A stretch of DNA of 64,000 nt from Peromyscus leucopus (GCF_004664715.2 NC_051068.1:14024798-14088797), one strand, 5' to 3'; positions 1 to 11,449 are shown, numbered from the stretch's first letter. Numbers and translations are program-made. Notes: generated from the letters alone by a model not told the origin.

Positions 1-35
1 AGCAACACATTTGACATACAGACCATCCCACAGCA
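1..35 (-). mobile_element. Edge of a solo-type ERV LTR
   Basis: The first 35 bases match the last 35 bases of the LTRs at 34,644-35,037 and 54,469-54,860 (TTTGACATACAGACCATCCC, ending CACAGCA). It is the U3 start of a minus-strand LTR whose remainder lies outside the window. ATACCC at 36-41 would be its target duplication, which cannot be tested here. Confidence 0.85.
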
Positions 36-735
36 TACCCTCCCTAATCTAGAAAACAATTTTAAATATTCTGACCCTGAGATTTTGGTAACTGATTTCA
101 TCTGTCAAATTCTGTCAGTCTCTTGCAGGTTCCAGAGACACCTGTCTCTCATACATTATGGGAAGTCATACACACTCTATCAGAGTCTTTGATTACAGGA
201 AATAATTTTCTTTATAGCTGTCATACTTTTATAAGCATAGGCTGTCCCTCAAGTCAGCTTTTAACAAATGAAAACTCATTAGTGGCACAGTTAGTAAGTG
301 TAGCCACTTGGAAGGATGCTGATTTCTGAACCTTGACCTTCAGCGTCTCTGGATTTGGAAAAGCTGAGAGCTTCCAATATAACTGTGTGTCCAGTTCTTC
401 TTTGTGTCTCTGATACCCACTGTGTATGTACTAGGGCACATCAGAGTGGTGCCCACACACACCTGTCTTCCACCTGTTCAGTCAGCTGTTATGAAGGACT
501 CCTGCTCCACTCTGTCCTACTCTGCAGGACAACAGACTCCAAAGTGCTGGTGTGTAGCAAGACTGTACTGTGCAGTCACAGTACTTGGTACCTTGGTTGC
601 ACTTGTTGATTTGATTTTAACTGGCTGTATCTGCATCCCTTGAGACCATGTGTTCTGTTTACCTATCATCTTACACATGCTCACTACAAACAGTGACAAA
701 AAAGAATCTATTATAAGAATTAATTCCCTCTCTTA
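36..735. other. Unique sequence, no gene seen
   Basis: No repeat family, splice-like structure or convincing reading frame is seen. The short frames here overlap one another on both strands and show no recognisable domain. Confidence 0.5.
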
Positions 736-739
736 ATCC

Positions 740-1045
740 TGGCTATGTTCTCTTTTGGCGTGTGTTGTGGGTGGGAGTGAGTGTGGGTGGGGTGTATACA
801 TATGTGAAGATCAGAGCATGGCCGCTGATATCATCCTCAGGAATATTGTCTACCTCCTATTGAAACAGTGTTTCTCATTGACCTAGAGGTCAACAATTAG
901 TCTAGACTGGCTGGCCAGTGAGCCCCCAGTGCTGAGATTACAAGGGTATCCCACCCTACCTGGTATCTTTAATGGGCACCAGGCATCAAACCCCCACGTA
1001 CTTACAAGGAGTGTGCACTAACACCGAGTCATTCTCCCAGTCTCG
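740..1045 (-). repeat. B4/RSINE-type SINE
   Basis: A GT-rich stretch is followed by a degenerate B1-like part (TGCTGAGATTACAAGGGTAT) and an ID-like end (GGGCACCAGGCATCAAAC). This is the order of an old composite B4-type SINE read on the minus strand. Divergence is high, so the ends are approximate. Confidence 0.6.
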
Positions 1046-1828
1046 GCTTGTATGTGTGTTTTATCTCTTTGATTATAACTCTACTACAATACATATGGTT
1101 TATATAATTATATACGACACCTCCAACAGTTTAATAATTACTTGTAAAATATACTTCTAATGGCCAAGAAAGACCAATTTCTCTTGAAGTGGTGTGGGCT
1201 CAAAGGCAGCCATTGTTAGTGCGCTCCCTCTCAGACATCTCTAAGCTGATGTGAGAACAGACTACCTCAGCTCGGTTTATTCAGTCCAAGTGACACCATG
1301 GGCACTTAAAAAACACTGATAAAAATGATGAAACTAACTTGATTTGTATAATTATTGTGCCTTTCAAATGATAAGCTTTTTAACTTCAGATGTGCTAGCT
1401 AGTAAATAGTGAGGGGCCACAACCAGAGGAAGCTGTGTGATCAGGTCAGAGCAGCCATGTGCTTTACACCAGAGGGAGAAACTTTGAGACAACCTTAACT
1501 ACAGAGCCCAGGTCCTCCTCAATAGATGAGCACTTTGGGGGTGACACTCACATGGAGGTTGCCCCCAACACCTGTGCTGTGTCACAGTAGCAAGACTTCT
1601 GACCCGCCCACGGAAGTCTTCTGGAGGGAAGCAGCCGTCCTCAGCACAGCAGGCTCACTTGTGGGCGCCACTCCCCTCAGGAGAGAAACCAAATCCTCAG
1701 GGCGGCCATGATCTCAATTCTGGTTTGTTTTCTGTTTATAAAAGTACTGACTGAACATTTGTGATTTTTTTTTTATATAAAAGAGCATAAAGAAGAAGGT
1801 GAGAGCATAAAGAGAAGATAAGGTCTTG
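1046..1828. other. Unique sequence, no gene seen
   Basis: No repeat, RNA gene or supported coding exon is recognised. Short stop-bounded frames only. Confidence 0.5.
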
Positions 1829-1996
1829 AAGCTAGAGAAATGGCTCAGTGGTTAAGAGCACCTGAGTTAAGTCCCAGCACCCACATTAGGTGGCTTTCAG
1901 CTACCCATAATTCCAGCTCCGGTGGCTCTGATTCCCTTTTCTGGCTTGCTTGGACATCAACATGCATGTGCATATTCAGAGACACACACACAAAAA

Positions 1997-2042
<46 letters not shown>
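1829..2042 (+). repeat. B2/B3 SINE with (AAAT)n tail
   Basis: The tRNA-derived head (GAAATGGCTCAGTGGTTAAG) is at the left, and the body ends in an uninterrupted AAAT microsatellite at about 1,995-2,042. The tail at the right end sets the orientation. Confidence 0.85.
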
Positions 2043-2046
<4 letters not shown>

Positions 2047-2282
2047 CTGTCAAAATTATTAACTTGCCAACTAATATTAATATTTGTATTTATTATCTTT
2101 AAGCATGATATATGTTTTATAATTAGTACTATAGGCTAAATTATACTTTTTGACAGAATAGGTCATATAAAAAGTATTAGTTTCATGTTGTATTTCCTGC
2201 ACATTTTACTATGCCACCAAATAATTGTCTAAGGATATAATTTTACTTTTATGTCACTGAATAAAAGATATTGATAAATCTT

Positions 2283-2398
2283 TTTATTTTATTTTTGAGA
2301 CTGGATCTCACAATATGGCCCAGGCTGGCCTCCAATTCATCACCCGCCCACCTCAGTCTCCCAAGTGCTGGGAGTACAGGGGTGAGCAGCACACCCAA
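2283..2398 (-). repeat. B1 SINE
   Basis: Begins with TTTTTGAGACTGGATCTCAC and ends near GTGAGCAGCACACCC. This is the reverse complement of a B1 body, diverged and with a short tail. Confidence 0.8.
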
Positions 2399-2527
2399 GA
2401 TCTGCACTCCATTGTCGTTTCTGTGTGATTATTCCGTGTGCACAGTGATGACAGACACACAGACACACAGACACCATTCTCCTAAGCCAGTGTGAGCCCA
2501 AAGGTAAACATTCCCTTCAAACTATAA

Positions 2528-2552
2528 ACACACACACACACACACACACACA
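2528..2552. repeat. (AC)n microsatellite
   Basis: An almost pure CA run of about 25 bases in otherwise unique DNA. Confidence 0.9.
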
Positions 2553-2800
2553 CTGGAAATAAAGTAACTGAGAATTTTAATCAGGTGGCCGTGCTGTGTG
2601 AGTTCACTGGTTACTCTACGCTATTCCTTTGATCCATATAACTATGTCTGTGCTGTGCCATACTGTTTCTGTTACTATGGCTCTGCAGTATAAACTAAAT
2701 CCTGGTATTAATGCTTTCCCAGCACTGTTTTTCCCCCTTAGGTGTGTTGGCTCCCCAGGCTGGTTCCCATTTTCATCAACAAAATCAATCAAAAGTGGGT

Positions 2801-2916
2801 AAGAATTGAGGTGTGGTGGTGCATGCCTGCAATCCTAGCCCTCAGGAGTCTTGAGGAAGAGAATGGTGGTATACGTTTGGTATGCACAGGGGGTTTCAGG
2901 ACAGCCTGGACTAGAG
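2801..2916 (+). repeat. B1 SINE, diverged
   Basis: Head GGTGTGGTGGTGCATGCCTG and middle GGTTTCAGGACAGCCTGGAC identify a B1 lacking its 3' part. It directly abuts the MaLR-type LTR to the right. Confidence 0.7.
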
Positions 2917-2927
2917 TGTGGACTCCT

Positions 2928-3408
2928 AGTAACCTTTCTATTGCTGTGATAAGACATCATGAGTAGGACAACTTATAAAAGGAACCTTTATTTGGGCTAA
3001 CAGTTCCAGAGGGATGAGTCCGTCTCCACCATAGCAGGCAAGTGTGGCAGCAGGCAGAGCCCACTGGGAATGGTGCAAGGCTTCTAAAACCTCAAATCTG
3101 GAGTATGGGCTACACCCTTAATCTCAGCGCTCAGGAGACAGAGGCAGCCAGAATTTTGTGAATTGAGGCTAGCCTGGTCTACATAGCAAGTTCTAGGCCA
3201 GTCAGAGATACATAAAGAGACACTTTCTCAAAAATCCAAAATAAATAAATAAAAATAAAACCTCAAGGCCATCCCCCACACTCCTACCTCATGACACACT
3301 TGCTCCAACAAGGTCACACTTTCTAAACTTTCCAAAACAGTGCCACCAACTAGGGACCAGGTGTTCAAACATCTGAGCTTATGGGGGACATTTTTATTCA
3401 AACCATCA
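2928..3408 (-). mobile_element. MaLR-type (ORR1/MT-like) LTR, split by a B1
   Basis: The ends TTTCTATTGCTGTGATAAGA and GGGGACATTTTTATTCAAAC are those of a very common rodent LTR repeat, here read on the minus strand. A B1 at 3,094-3,243 interrupts it. The family name is from memory. The structure (same ends as the copies at 6.6, 42.4 and 48.0 kb) is seen directly. Confidence 0.65.
3094..3243 (+). repeat. B1 SINE nested in the MaLR-type LTR
   Basis: The B1 body (GGCTACACCCTTAATCTCAG to GACACTTTCTCAAAAATCC) has an AAATAAAT-rich tail. The LTR resumes on its right with AACCTCAAGGCC, repeating AAAACCTCAA seen just left of the B1, so this is the likely target duplication. Confidence 0.8.
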
Positions 3409-3484
3409 CAGACCCTCTCTTTCTGTCTGTCTCTGTCTCTGTCTCTCCCCCCTCTCTCTTTCACACATACACACACAAACAAAA

Positions 3485-3645
3485 CCCGAGCTAGTGTGGA
3501 GGCATATGCCTGTGATCCCAGCAGCCTTTGCACTTAGAAGGTGGAAGTAGTGATCAGGTGACTGAGGCCAGCATGACTGAGCTCCATGAGACCCTGTCTC
3601 AAAAAAGCAAAAACAAACAACAAAAAGGAAAAAAATCAAGCCAAG
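3485..3645 (+). repeat. B1 SINE
   Basis: GAGGCATATGCCTGTGATCC through GAGACCCTGTCTCAAAAAAG, then an A-rich tail. It is preceded by a CT/CA-rich microsatellite at about 3,413-3,478. Confidence 0.75.
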
Positions 3646-3654
3646 ATCCATAAC

Positions 3655-3995
3655 CAAAAACTGCCTTCTGTGAATAGGAGCTGCTAGCCATCCATAGACT
3701 CCACATCTGTCAACAGGTGATGGATGGACAGAGAAAGCACAGTCTGTAGACACGGAGAGCACAGTGGCAGGGGATGAATGAAATCTCCTCCTTTACAGAA
3801 AAGTACGTGGGGCTGGAGGATGCCGATGAAGCAAATAAGACACAGAAAGGCAAGTGGAAATGGACATGTTGGGAAGGCGGAGGAGAGACATTACAGAAGG
3901 GAAGGGAAGTGGGGGTGGGTGGGAAAGACATGATTAAACCACAGCGTAGCAACATATGGAAATGTAGAGTGAGATCTTCACTTGTACAGTGAACA
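3655..3995 (+). mobile_element. Old L1 (L1M-class) 3' fragment
   Basis: Degenerate matches to the recalled L1 3' end: CCACATCTGTCAACAGGTGA, a GAATGAAATC block, then AGAAAGGCAAGTGGAAATG. Order and spacing fit an L1 on the plus strand, but identity is low. Confidence 0.55.
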
Positions 3996-4073
3996 GCAAT
4001 ACATTGGTAATTCTAATAAACATCAGTGATTGGCTCAGAACAAGGCTCTCTTTATAGATGAATGAGTTTTTAG

Positions 4074-4168
4074 GGGCCAGCAAGATGGCTCAGAGGTTAA
4101 GAGCACTGGCTGCTCTTCCAGAGGTCATGAGTTCAATTCCCAGCAATCACATGGTGGCTTTTAAAGTT
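4074..4168 (+). repeat. B2/B3 SINE, 5' part only
   Basis: Contains AAGATGGCTCAGAGGTTAAG and GAGTTCAATTCCCAGCAATC, then breaks off. The 3' half and tail are missing. Confidence 0.85.
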
Positions 4169-4189
4169 GTGCTAATTTTAAAAAATGAA

Positions 4190-4352
4190 TTTAGCCAGAC
4201 ATAGGAGTACACACCTTTAATCTCAGCACTTGGAAGACAGAGGCAGGCAGATCTCTGTGACTTCAAGGCCAGCCTGATCTACATATTGAGTTCCAGGACA
4301 GCCAGGGTTACATAGAGTGACCCTGTCTCATAAGAGATCAACACAAAAAAAT
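4190..4352 (+). repeat. B1 SINE
   Basis: A complete B1 from GCCAGACATAGGAGTACACA to GACCCTGTCTCATAAGAG, with an A-rich end. Confidence 0.85.
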
Positions 4353-4421
4353 TAATATAAAAATTACTTTCAACCAAAAGGAATTTGTGCTATGTCTTCA
4401 GGTGTATAATTGACTTTTATT

Positions 4422-4712
4422 TTGGGGTGTGTGGTATATGTGTGTACACATGTGTGTACAGGTGTTGTGTAGGTGTGTGCTTCTCAAGCCGGTGGTCCGT
4501 ACCAGATGCCATCTCCTACCACTCTCTTCCTTGGTCTTTGAGACAGGGTCTCTCACTGAGCCTGGAGCTAGGCTGGAGGCCAGAAGCTCAGGGACCCTCC
4601 CCAGCCCGGCGATTGCAGGCATGCACTGCCTCCGGACTTCCGTGTGGGTGCTGGGATTAGGTCCTCATGCTTGTGCAGCACTTGGCTGACACAGTCCTCA
4701 CCCTGGCCCCAG
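4422..4712 (-). repeat. B4/RSINE-type SINE
   Basis: A TGTGTG-rich head, then GAGACAGGGTCTCTCACTGA, a B1-like middle and GTGCTGGGATTAGGTCCTCA. Same arrangement as the elements at about 5.6 and 7.0 kb. Confidence 0.65.
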
Positions 4713-5600
4713 GGCAGACTGTACCTGTGTTATCAATAATCAAAACCTCCGAATAAATGACCTGGAATAGTAGGGTTGGCTTCCAACATGGGAAATGGTC
4801 ATTATTAGGTTCAAATAAAATAGCTGTATGGATTGCCAAGGGCTTCTCTTAAATGAGTGAGTCTGGCTAAAGTCAGGGATGCATGTTGCTCTGACTCTGC
4901 AAAGATCTGATCTTCCGGTATGTGCAAATTCTCCACCTGGGTGAGCTCCATGACAAAGCATCTTCCTGCAGTGGACAAGTCCTGGCTCTCTTCGTTCCTA
5001 GTCACTGCGGTTGTTCACTGGAGGAGAAGGAAGGTCTCGACCTCGGCTTTCACAACAAATACTCAGGACAAAGCACTGGGGCCCAGTCGGTCCCTTCTGA
5101 TCAAACAGATCTCTGCCTTCCTCCTCCCAATCCACAGTGGAGATCCTGTGGGCTGGAGCAGCTCAAAATCTAGTGATATGATCTTCCGGAAATAGAAAAA
5201 GTCTACATTTTCAGAAAGAGCCATGAAACTGTATTGTAGATAGAGATATGTAGATAGATAGATATCCCCCTTTATGAAAGTCACTAACTCTAACCGAAGG
5301 GAAGCAAATCCCCCAACTTGATAGTAGCTATTTCCCCTGGCACCTTGATAAGTCTTGGTATTGATAGGAAGCCCAAAAGACAAAGAATATTGATCACCGA
5401 GGGTGATCTGTTGTATTATAAGTGAAAGTGATCAGCAGTTGCTTTTACCAAAGGGGTAACAGCCCAGAGACCTTCATTCAGGCAGGCTGGGCTAGCATGT
5501 GCGACATGGGCTACTGGAGCAGTAAGATCTGTTGGCATGAAGGAACTGCTTCATGATTTAGTGTCACAATGTTTATGGTGAATATAACTGCCTGAATTAT
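4713..5600. other. Unique sequence; diverged minus-strand frames of unknown nature
   Basis: Not recognised as a repeat. Minus-strand frames at 5,063-5,383 and 4,811-5,005 are separated by stops and have a mixed, non-repetitive composition that could be an eroded coding sequence. I cannot name a parent gene, and chance frames of this size are expected in such DNA. Confidence 0.3.
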
Positions 5601-5607
5601 ATCTTTG

Positions 5608-5609
<2 letters not shown>

Positions 5610-5647
<38 letters not shown>

Positions 5648-5860
5648 TATGTGCATGGGGGGGGGTACACACTGGTACATGTGGAGGCCAGAGAGGGACT
5701 TTGGGTGTCCTGCACTATCACTCTCTGGTTGAGTCCTCTGAGTCAGGGTCAGAGGACTGAAGCTGGACCTAGGCTGGCAGCCAGCAACCCCTCGTGACCC
5801 TCCTGTCTCCATCTTCCCACAAGCTGAGGTCACAGCGTCAGCCACTTTTCACCCTGATGT
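5610..5860 (-). repeat. B4/RSINE-type SINE with (TG)n
   Basis: A TG run (about 5,610-5,647) precedes ATGTGGAGGCCAGAGAGGGA and an ID/B1-like body ending with CACAGCGTCAGCCACTTTTC. Confidence 0.65.
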
Positions 5861-6640
5861 TTCTTTATGAAACTTAAGTCCAGAGCACACAGTAGGTAGT
5901 CAACAAGAAAAATACAGATGCTATGTTTCACTTTGGATGTGCATTGTGTTGTAGGAAGTGGGATGAATTGGCATCAGTGGGTGCAGAGAGTGAGTCTCCA
6001 AACGCTCACCCGTGTCTTGAAATCTCATACTCCGTTTCCCAGACGTCTACAAACCTGGTTTCTACCCTGCCTCCTGGGTAAGATTTTGGAGTAGAGTTCT
6101 AAGGGGTAATAGGCAGGCTTGCCAGCTCTGGCTCTAGAATGGAGAGTGAAGGAGGAATTTTTTAAGTAAAATGAGTCTTCATGAGTATGTTGAAGAAGAA
6201 CTTTGTCAACTGATGACTGAAAAGAGCAAATTCGGGACTGAGAGCGAGAGCCTGAGTCATGGTCACGCTGCGGGGGCCACTCAGACAGGTGAAACAGGAG
6301 ATCACTGGGGCTTCAGAAGCATGGGGTTCCATAATCACGTGGTTGGAGCAGCAGGGCTTGTGCGGCAGCCACTGAGGCAGAAATGGGGTCACGCCATGGG
6401 GAAACTGCAAATCAAATGGGGACGTCGTGGCCCACGTGGCGCCAACAATGGCAGACTTGGTATGTCTTGAGTTCTTACGTGGGGGAACCACAGAATGTTT
6501 GTGTTTATCACCCAGCATAATCTACTGCTTCCATTCTACAGGTGGAAAGGCAGAGGCCAGTACTCTCTGCAGTCCCGGCGGCTGAGCCACTCTCTAAAAA
6601 ACGACTGTTTGTTCAGTGAAAACACTCTGGAGAATCTCCC
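5861..6640. other. Unique sequence, no gene seen
   Basis: Overlapping frames of about 100 codons on both strands (6,162-6,518) have no recognisable motif. Nothing else is supported. Confidence 0.45.
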
Positions 6641-6647
6641 AGCGGCA

Positions 6648-6998
6648 ATACCGTATGTCTATTGCTGTGAAGAGTCACCAAAACCACTGCAACTCCTATA
6701 AAGGAAACATTGAATTGGGGCTGGTGTACAGTTCCGAGGTTCAGTCCATTATCATCACGGTGGAAGCTGGGCAGCATGCAGACAGACGTGGTGCTGGAGA
6801 GGTAGCTGAGAGCTCTACATCCGGATCGGCAGGCTACAGGATGAGAGAGAGAAAACCCTGGGACCGACCTGGGCTTTTGAAACCCCAAAGCCCATCCCCA
6901 GTGGCACACTTCCTCCCCCAACAAGGCCAGGCCATCTAACACCATTCCCTAAGCATTAACCATATGAGCCTATGGGGCCATTCGTATTCAAACCACAC
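6648..6998 (-). mobile_element. MaLR-type (ORR1/MT-like) LTR
   Basis: Near full length, from GTCTATTGCTGTGAAGAG to GGCCATTCGTATTCAAACCA. Internal landmarks are CCATTATCATCACGGTGGAA and CACACTTCCTCCCCCAACAA. It is uninterrupted, unlike the copies at 2.9, 17.6 and 48.0 kb. Confidence 0.7.
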
Positions 6999-7011
6999 AT
7001 ATATGCATTCT

Positions 7012-7248
7012 GTGTTCATGTAAACATGTACGTATGCATGTGCAGGCAAGAGGGCACACGTGGTGTTATTCCTCAGGCACTGTTCAACTTTGGGGTTCTG
7101 GTTTGGTTTGGTGCGTTTGTTTTGAGACTGGGTCTCTCAGCGGTCTGGAACTCACCAAGCAGGCTGGGCTGGCTGGCCAGTGAGCCCCAAAGATTCACCT
7201 GTCTCGGCCCCCAGCTCCGGGATTACCAACCTGCCACCACAACCACCT
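7012..7248 (-). repeat. B4/RSINE-type SINE
   Basis: Head CATGTGCAGGCAAGAGGGCA, then TTTTGAGACTGGGTCTCTCA and CCAGCTCCGGGATTACCAAC, as in other B4-type copies here. Confidence 0.65.
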
Positions 7249-7385
7249 TTGCTGCTATTGTAAAAAGCAGTACTTTTACTGAGCTCTGTGACTTTATTGT
7301 ATAGGTCTTGTACATTGTGTCTGTTTTTTTAATTCATTAAATGTGTCTTCTGACAACTTCATACATGTGCATAATTCTCATGCAG

Positions 7386-7387
<2 letters not shown>

Positions 7388-7431
<44 letters not shown>
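7388..7431. repeat. (AC)n microsatellite
   Basis: A pure CA run of about 43 bases. It accounts for the histidine-threonine repeat in a spurious frame. Confidence 0.95.
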
Positions 7432-7432
<1 letters not shown>

Positions 7433-7725
7433 ATACTTTCTTACCTCCTTTCCATCCTCGTCTACTCCTGGTTTTCTTTTCCTGTTGCTGTGATAAAGAC
7501 CAGGTCTGAAAGCCTAAGAATACTGCCACTTACTCTGAGCGTCTGGGACAGCCACGAGTCTCCTGTAAGGAAGGAGAGGCTGTCTGAATAAGGCTGAAAG
7601 CACCATTGTCTGTGGTATAAACATAGGTGTTTAGAAGGAGTTTGGTGCTGTGTCAGTTTAGCTGAACGATGGTAGCAAGTCCTCCCTAGGGCCTATGAGC
7701 TCTCACGCCATCGGCTTTTCTTTTT

Positions 7726-7835
7726 TTTAAAGAATTATTTTATTTTATGTGTGTGAATGTTTCACCTGCATGTATGTCTGTGCACCAGGTGTGTGCCTGG
7801 TGCCTGAGGACAGAGAGGTTGATGGTGTCAGATTC
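7726..7835 (-). repeat. B2/B3 SINE fragment
   Basis: TTATTTTATGTGTGTGAATG, CATGTATGTCTGTGCACC and GTGCCTGAGGACAGAGAGG are the tail half of a B2/B3 element on the minus strand. The tRNA-like head is missing. Confidence 0.7.
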
Positions 7836-8071
7836 ACTTAAACTGAAGTGACAAATGTTGTGAGCCTGGCGGCTGGTATTGTAGCTCACAGTCTCCTGAC
7901 CATTGATGTCTTCTCCCTTCCAGAAGCCTGCTGGTGCCATCTGGAACTTCAGAGGCTCTCCAGGAGAGGAGAAGATTTTAGCACAGTCCCAGCTGGTCCT
8001 TCGTAAACATGGTGTGGGATGTCTTCAGCAATGAGATCTAATGAAGTTGTGGTAACACTTGGCCTTTTTAA

Positions 8072-8158
8072 AAAAATGTGGGTTCTGGGGATTTAACTCA
8101 GGTCCTTGTGTTTGCAAGGTGAGGACTTCAGAGACAGAGTCATTTCCCCAGGCCTCTC
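8072..8158 (-). repeat. ID-like SINE fragment
   Basis: GGTTCTGGGGATTTAACTCA followed by TTTCCCCAGGCCTCT resembles a diverged ID/B4 tRNA-derived part. Confidence 0.5.
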
Positions 8159-8940
8159 CTACTTCTTAATTTAATAATATTATTTAAGTAATTAAAAATT
8201 GCTTAAATAGGCATTTCTTAAATATTGTAAAAAGACCTTTCCAAAGAGGGACTGCCAATTCAAGATGTTTCAGATTTTTTTAAATAAGTGGCTGGCACTT
8301 GCATTTCTAGTATGAGGCTTAAATGTGGTGGTTTTTTTTCCCCCAAAGAAAATAGCAAAACACCAATGAACCAATCAGGAGATTGGTAGCAAGGGCTGCA
8401 CTTACAACCTCACTCCAGGGCGCCCCGACCTGGCCCGAAGCAAACCTGAGCAGGCAGGTGCCAAGGGTTAGAAAGCTCTGCCTTGGACAAATGGAATAGA
8501 ACAAGCCGCAGCCTTGAAAGACAGCTGAGCAAATATTAAGGTCAGAGACCCTATCTCAGTCTTATTCTAAATTCGGCCGCACTCCTGGAAATCCAATTCT
8601 TTATTTCTTAAGACTGACAATGATCCTACACATCGTGAAGCCAATTCATGGGATGATAAGGTGTTGTCCAATCCAGTACTTAGAGCCTTTGATATTTCAA
8701 GGCTCAACTTTGATAAAAGAAAAGTTTTGAAGAATCAGGGCTGGTTCCTTTGTTCAAGAAAAATTAGAGTCCATTTTAGGAACTGTACTTTCTGTTAAAG
8801 GGACTGTGCTAAATTTCAGCACACAATGAGTCATTCAGTGAAATTGTTTTCACCTTCCTGGAAGCTATGATAGTCCAGTTATTTACACCTGTCCTTGTTA
8901 TCTGTACCACACATGACCTCAGCTCCCAAGTAAGTGAGGC
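8159..8940. other. Unique AT-rich sequence, no gene seen
   Basis: No recognised repeat or coding exon between the SINE pieces on either side. Confidence 0.5.
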
Positions 8941-8944
8941 TTGC

Positions 8945-9551
8945 GGGTCTCATTTATTTTATTTTTTTTAAGATTTTTAAATCTTAAATATATGAATATT
9001 TTGCCTACATGAATGTGTGTGTATCATGTGCATGCTTAGTGTCCTCAGAGGCCAAAAGAGGGTGTTAGATCTCCTGGAGGTGAAATTGAAGATAGTTGTG
9101 AGCAGCAATGTGAGCACTTGGAACTGAACCCAAGTTCTCTGCAAAAGCAACAAATGCTCTTAGCCCAAGTGTAGTTGGACTTTTCCGTCCTGCCTGCTAA
9201 CTCCCAAATAACTAACACAGAGACTTATTATTAACTATAAATGATCAGCCAATAGCTTAGGCTTGTTACTAACTAGTTCTCACATCTTAAATTAACCTAT
9301 ATTTCTCACCTACACTCTACCATGTGGTGGCACCTTTTTTCAGCACAGCATGTTCATCTCCTGCTTCCTCTGCATCTGGCTGGCAACTCCGCCCTCCTTC
9401 TTCCCTAGTTCTCTCAGCCTGGCTCTTCCATCTAACCTCTTTCTGCCTAGATATTGGCCAGTTAGCTGTTTATCAAACCAATGAGAGCAACACATCTTCA
9501 CAATGTACAAAAGGATTATTCCACAGCACCTGAGCCATCTCTCTAGCCCTG
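8945..9551 (-). repeat. B2/B3 SINE split by a solo LTR
   Basis: The left part (8,945-9,169) runs from an A/T-rich tail to AAATGCTCTTAGCCCAAG. The right part (9,529-9,551) is CCTGAGCCATCTCTCTAGCC. Joined across the LTR they give a normal B2/B3 end, which proves the LTR inserted later. Confidence 0.85.
9170..9528 (-). mobile_element. Solo ERV LTR (mys-like family)
   Basis: A 359-bp LTR that on the minus strand starts TGCTGTGGAATAATCC and ends GTCCAACTACA. It shares its start, the CCAATAGC-type box and end sequence with the LTRs of the provirus at 36.9-40.4 kb. The flanking hexamers CCCAAG and CCTGAG are a plausible decayed 6-bp target duplication. Confidence 0.85.
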
Positions 9552-10190
9552 TCCTGGCTTTTCTGACCTGATTTTCTTCAGATGATTATAGAAGAACGTT
9601 TTAACTGTTTTTTGTTATCTACAGTGGCTGCCCCTTAAGAAACAGCTGTCCTAATCAGAGATTGCAACTCCTGCTGCTACCAGCAGAGGTTTGGATGCAA
9701 GGGCTGCAGCCTGGGGGGATTTTGTTCCCTCAGGCACTGACTCTTTCAAAGCTGCTAAGGGAAACTTTATCCAAATCTAAAGAATTCATGATTCAACAGT
9801 TTAGGTGGAATTCTGCTTGCTCAGAGTGGCGAAGTACCAAGTAGCTAACCTTCTGCCTTTGCTGGAGCCTCTTAAAAAACCCAGCATCCTCTCAGTCTCC
9901 ACTTAAAAAACCCTTGCTACATGTGGTTCCTCCTTAACACTTCCTGTCAGCTACTTGCTGACTCAGCCTCCTGCTCGAAGGTTAATTTTATTTAATCAAA
10001 GACATCTTTGAATTGTTAACAAAAGCAGTAGAAAAAATGCAACACACTTTAAAATAATATTCCCCATCAGGAGAAGGAAGCTTACACTTCCTTTGCAGTG
10101 AATTATATGAATATTCATTCACATTGAGTGGCATACATAAATTTAAATTATTTCAAGTCAAATTTTTCTACAAATTACTTACAGAATTGT
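9552..10190. other. Unique sequence, no gene seen
   Basis: No repeat or supported exon is recognised. Confidence 0.5.
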
Positions 10191-10194
10191 TTTT

Positions 10195-10430
10195 TGTGTG
10201 TGTGCATATATGTGTGTGGTGTATGTGTGTGGTGTGTGGTGTATTGTGTGGTGTGTGTGTGGTATGTGCAGGCATGTGTACATGTGTATGGTATGTGCAG
10301 GCATATGGGCATGTGTGTGCATGTGGAGGCTAGAGGTCAATTCTAATGTCTTCCTCAGTTACTCTTCACCTTATTTTCTAAGACATGGACTCTCAGTAGA
10401 CCTGGAGTTCTCTGTAGTACTATGCTAGAA
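10195..10430 (-). repeat. (TG)n-rich SINE-associated repeat
   Basis: Imperfect TGTGTGG/TATG repeats (10,195-10,325) lead into ATGTGGAGGCTAGAGGTCAA, the usual B3/B4-type body. The rest is strongly diverged. Confidence 0.55.
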
Positions 10431-10483
10431 AGGACACTTCTTGTTAATATTGCCTATAGATTATGGTTTAAATTCAGTAAATC

Positions 10484-10672
10484 TGCCGGGCGTTGGTGGC
10501 GCATGCCTTTAATCCCAGCACTTGGGAGGCAGAGGCAGGCAGATCTCTGTGAGTTCGAGGCCAGCCTGGGCTACCAAGTGAGCTCCAGGAAAGGCGCAAA
10601 GCTACACAGAGAAACCCTGTCTCGAAAAAACCAAAAAAAATAAAAAAATAAAAAAATAAAAAAAATAAAATA
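10484..10672 (+). repeat. Young B1 SINE with target duplication
   Basis: A well conserved cricetid B1 (starts GCCGGGCGTTGGTGGCGCAT, contains AAAGGCGCAAAGCTACACAG). It is flanked by the 13-bp direct repeat AATTCAGTAAATC at 10,471-10,483 and 10,678-10,690. Confidence 0.95.
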
Positions 10673-10690
10673 AAATAAATTCAGTAAATC

Positions 10691-11232
10691 AGCAATCCTA
10701 AACTTAAAAATATAAACACATACATACACATACAAATGACAAACACTAAGGTAATTTTCTGGTCTAAAGCCTTGATGAGCATTAGTCTTTCACAATATTG
10801 AATGCAAAATTTGTTTTGAGAGTATTATTAATACTATATTAATATATTAATAATATATTACTTCCATATATTGATGCATTTTGTCAAACCATTTGATATT
10901 TAACATCACATTAATCTTCATAACAGACTATGAAGTAAATGTCTTATTTTAGCTTTTAAAAATCGTATCAATTTTTGTCTGGTTACCAGAATGATACAGA
11001 TTTCTTGCAAATTACATGGGAAAGCATAGAAATCTGAAGAAGACCCCTTGAGATCTTGAGAGCCAATGGTTGACTGGGTCTATAAGCTAGAAAGCAGCAA
11101 AGCTGGGGTTGGAATCTCATCTTCCATGTCATACTTTCATTAATGTATGGTATAGCCATACCAATCTGATTATCAGGCTCTCTGGTAACATCCACAATAC
11201 TGTAGTGTTGCTGGATTAAGAAAAAGGAAGAA
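10691..11232. other. Unique AT-rich sequence, no gene seen
   Basis: Includes a TA-rich patch at about 10,826-10,862. No recognised feature otherwise. Confidence 0.5.
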
Positions 11233-11449
11233 GGGGCTAGGAGATGGCTTGCTTGGTAAAGCGCTTGTGGCACAAGTGTGAGGAACTGAGTTCAATCCTC
11301 TAGAACCCATGTAAAAGCCAGGCATGGAGGCACACACCTGTAATCCCAGCCTGGGCAAGCAAAGATGGGAAAATTGCTGGGGATTGCTAGCTGGCCAGTG
11401 TAATAGAAATGTGAGCTCCGGGATCAGTTACAGATACAGTCTCAAAAAA
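11233..11449 (+). repeat. B4 SINE (ID plus B1 fusion)
   Basis: The ID-like half (GGGGCTAGGAGATGGCTTGC) is joined to a B1 half (GCCAGGCATGGAGGCACACA), the textbook order of B4. It ends with CAGTCTCAAAAAATAAGG. Confidence 0.8.
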
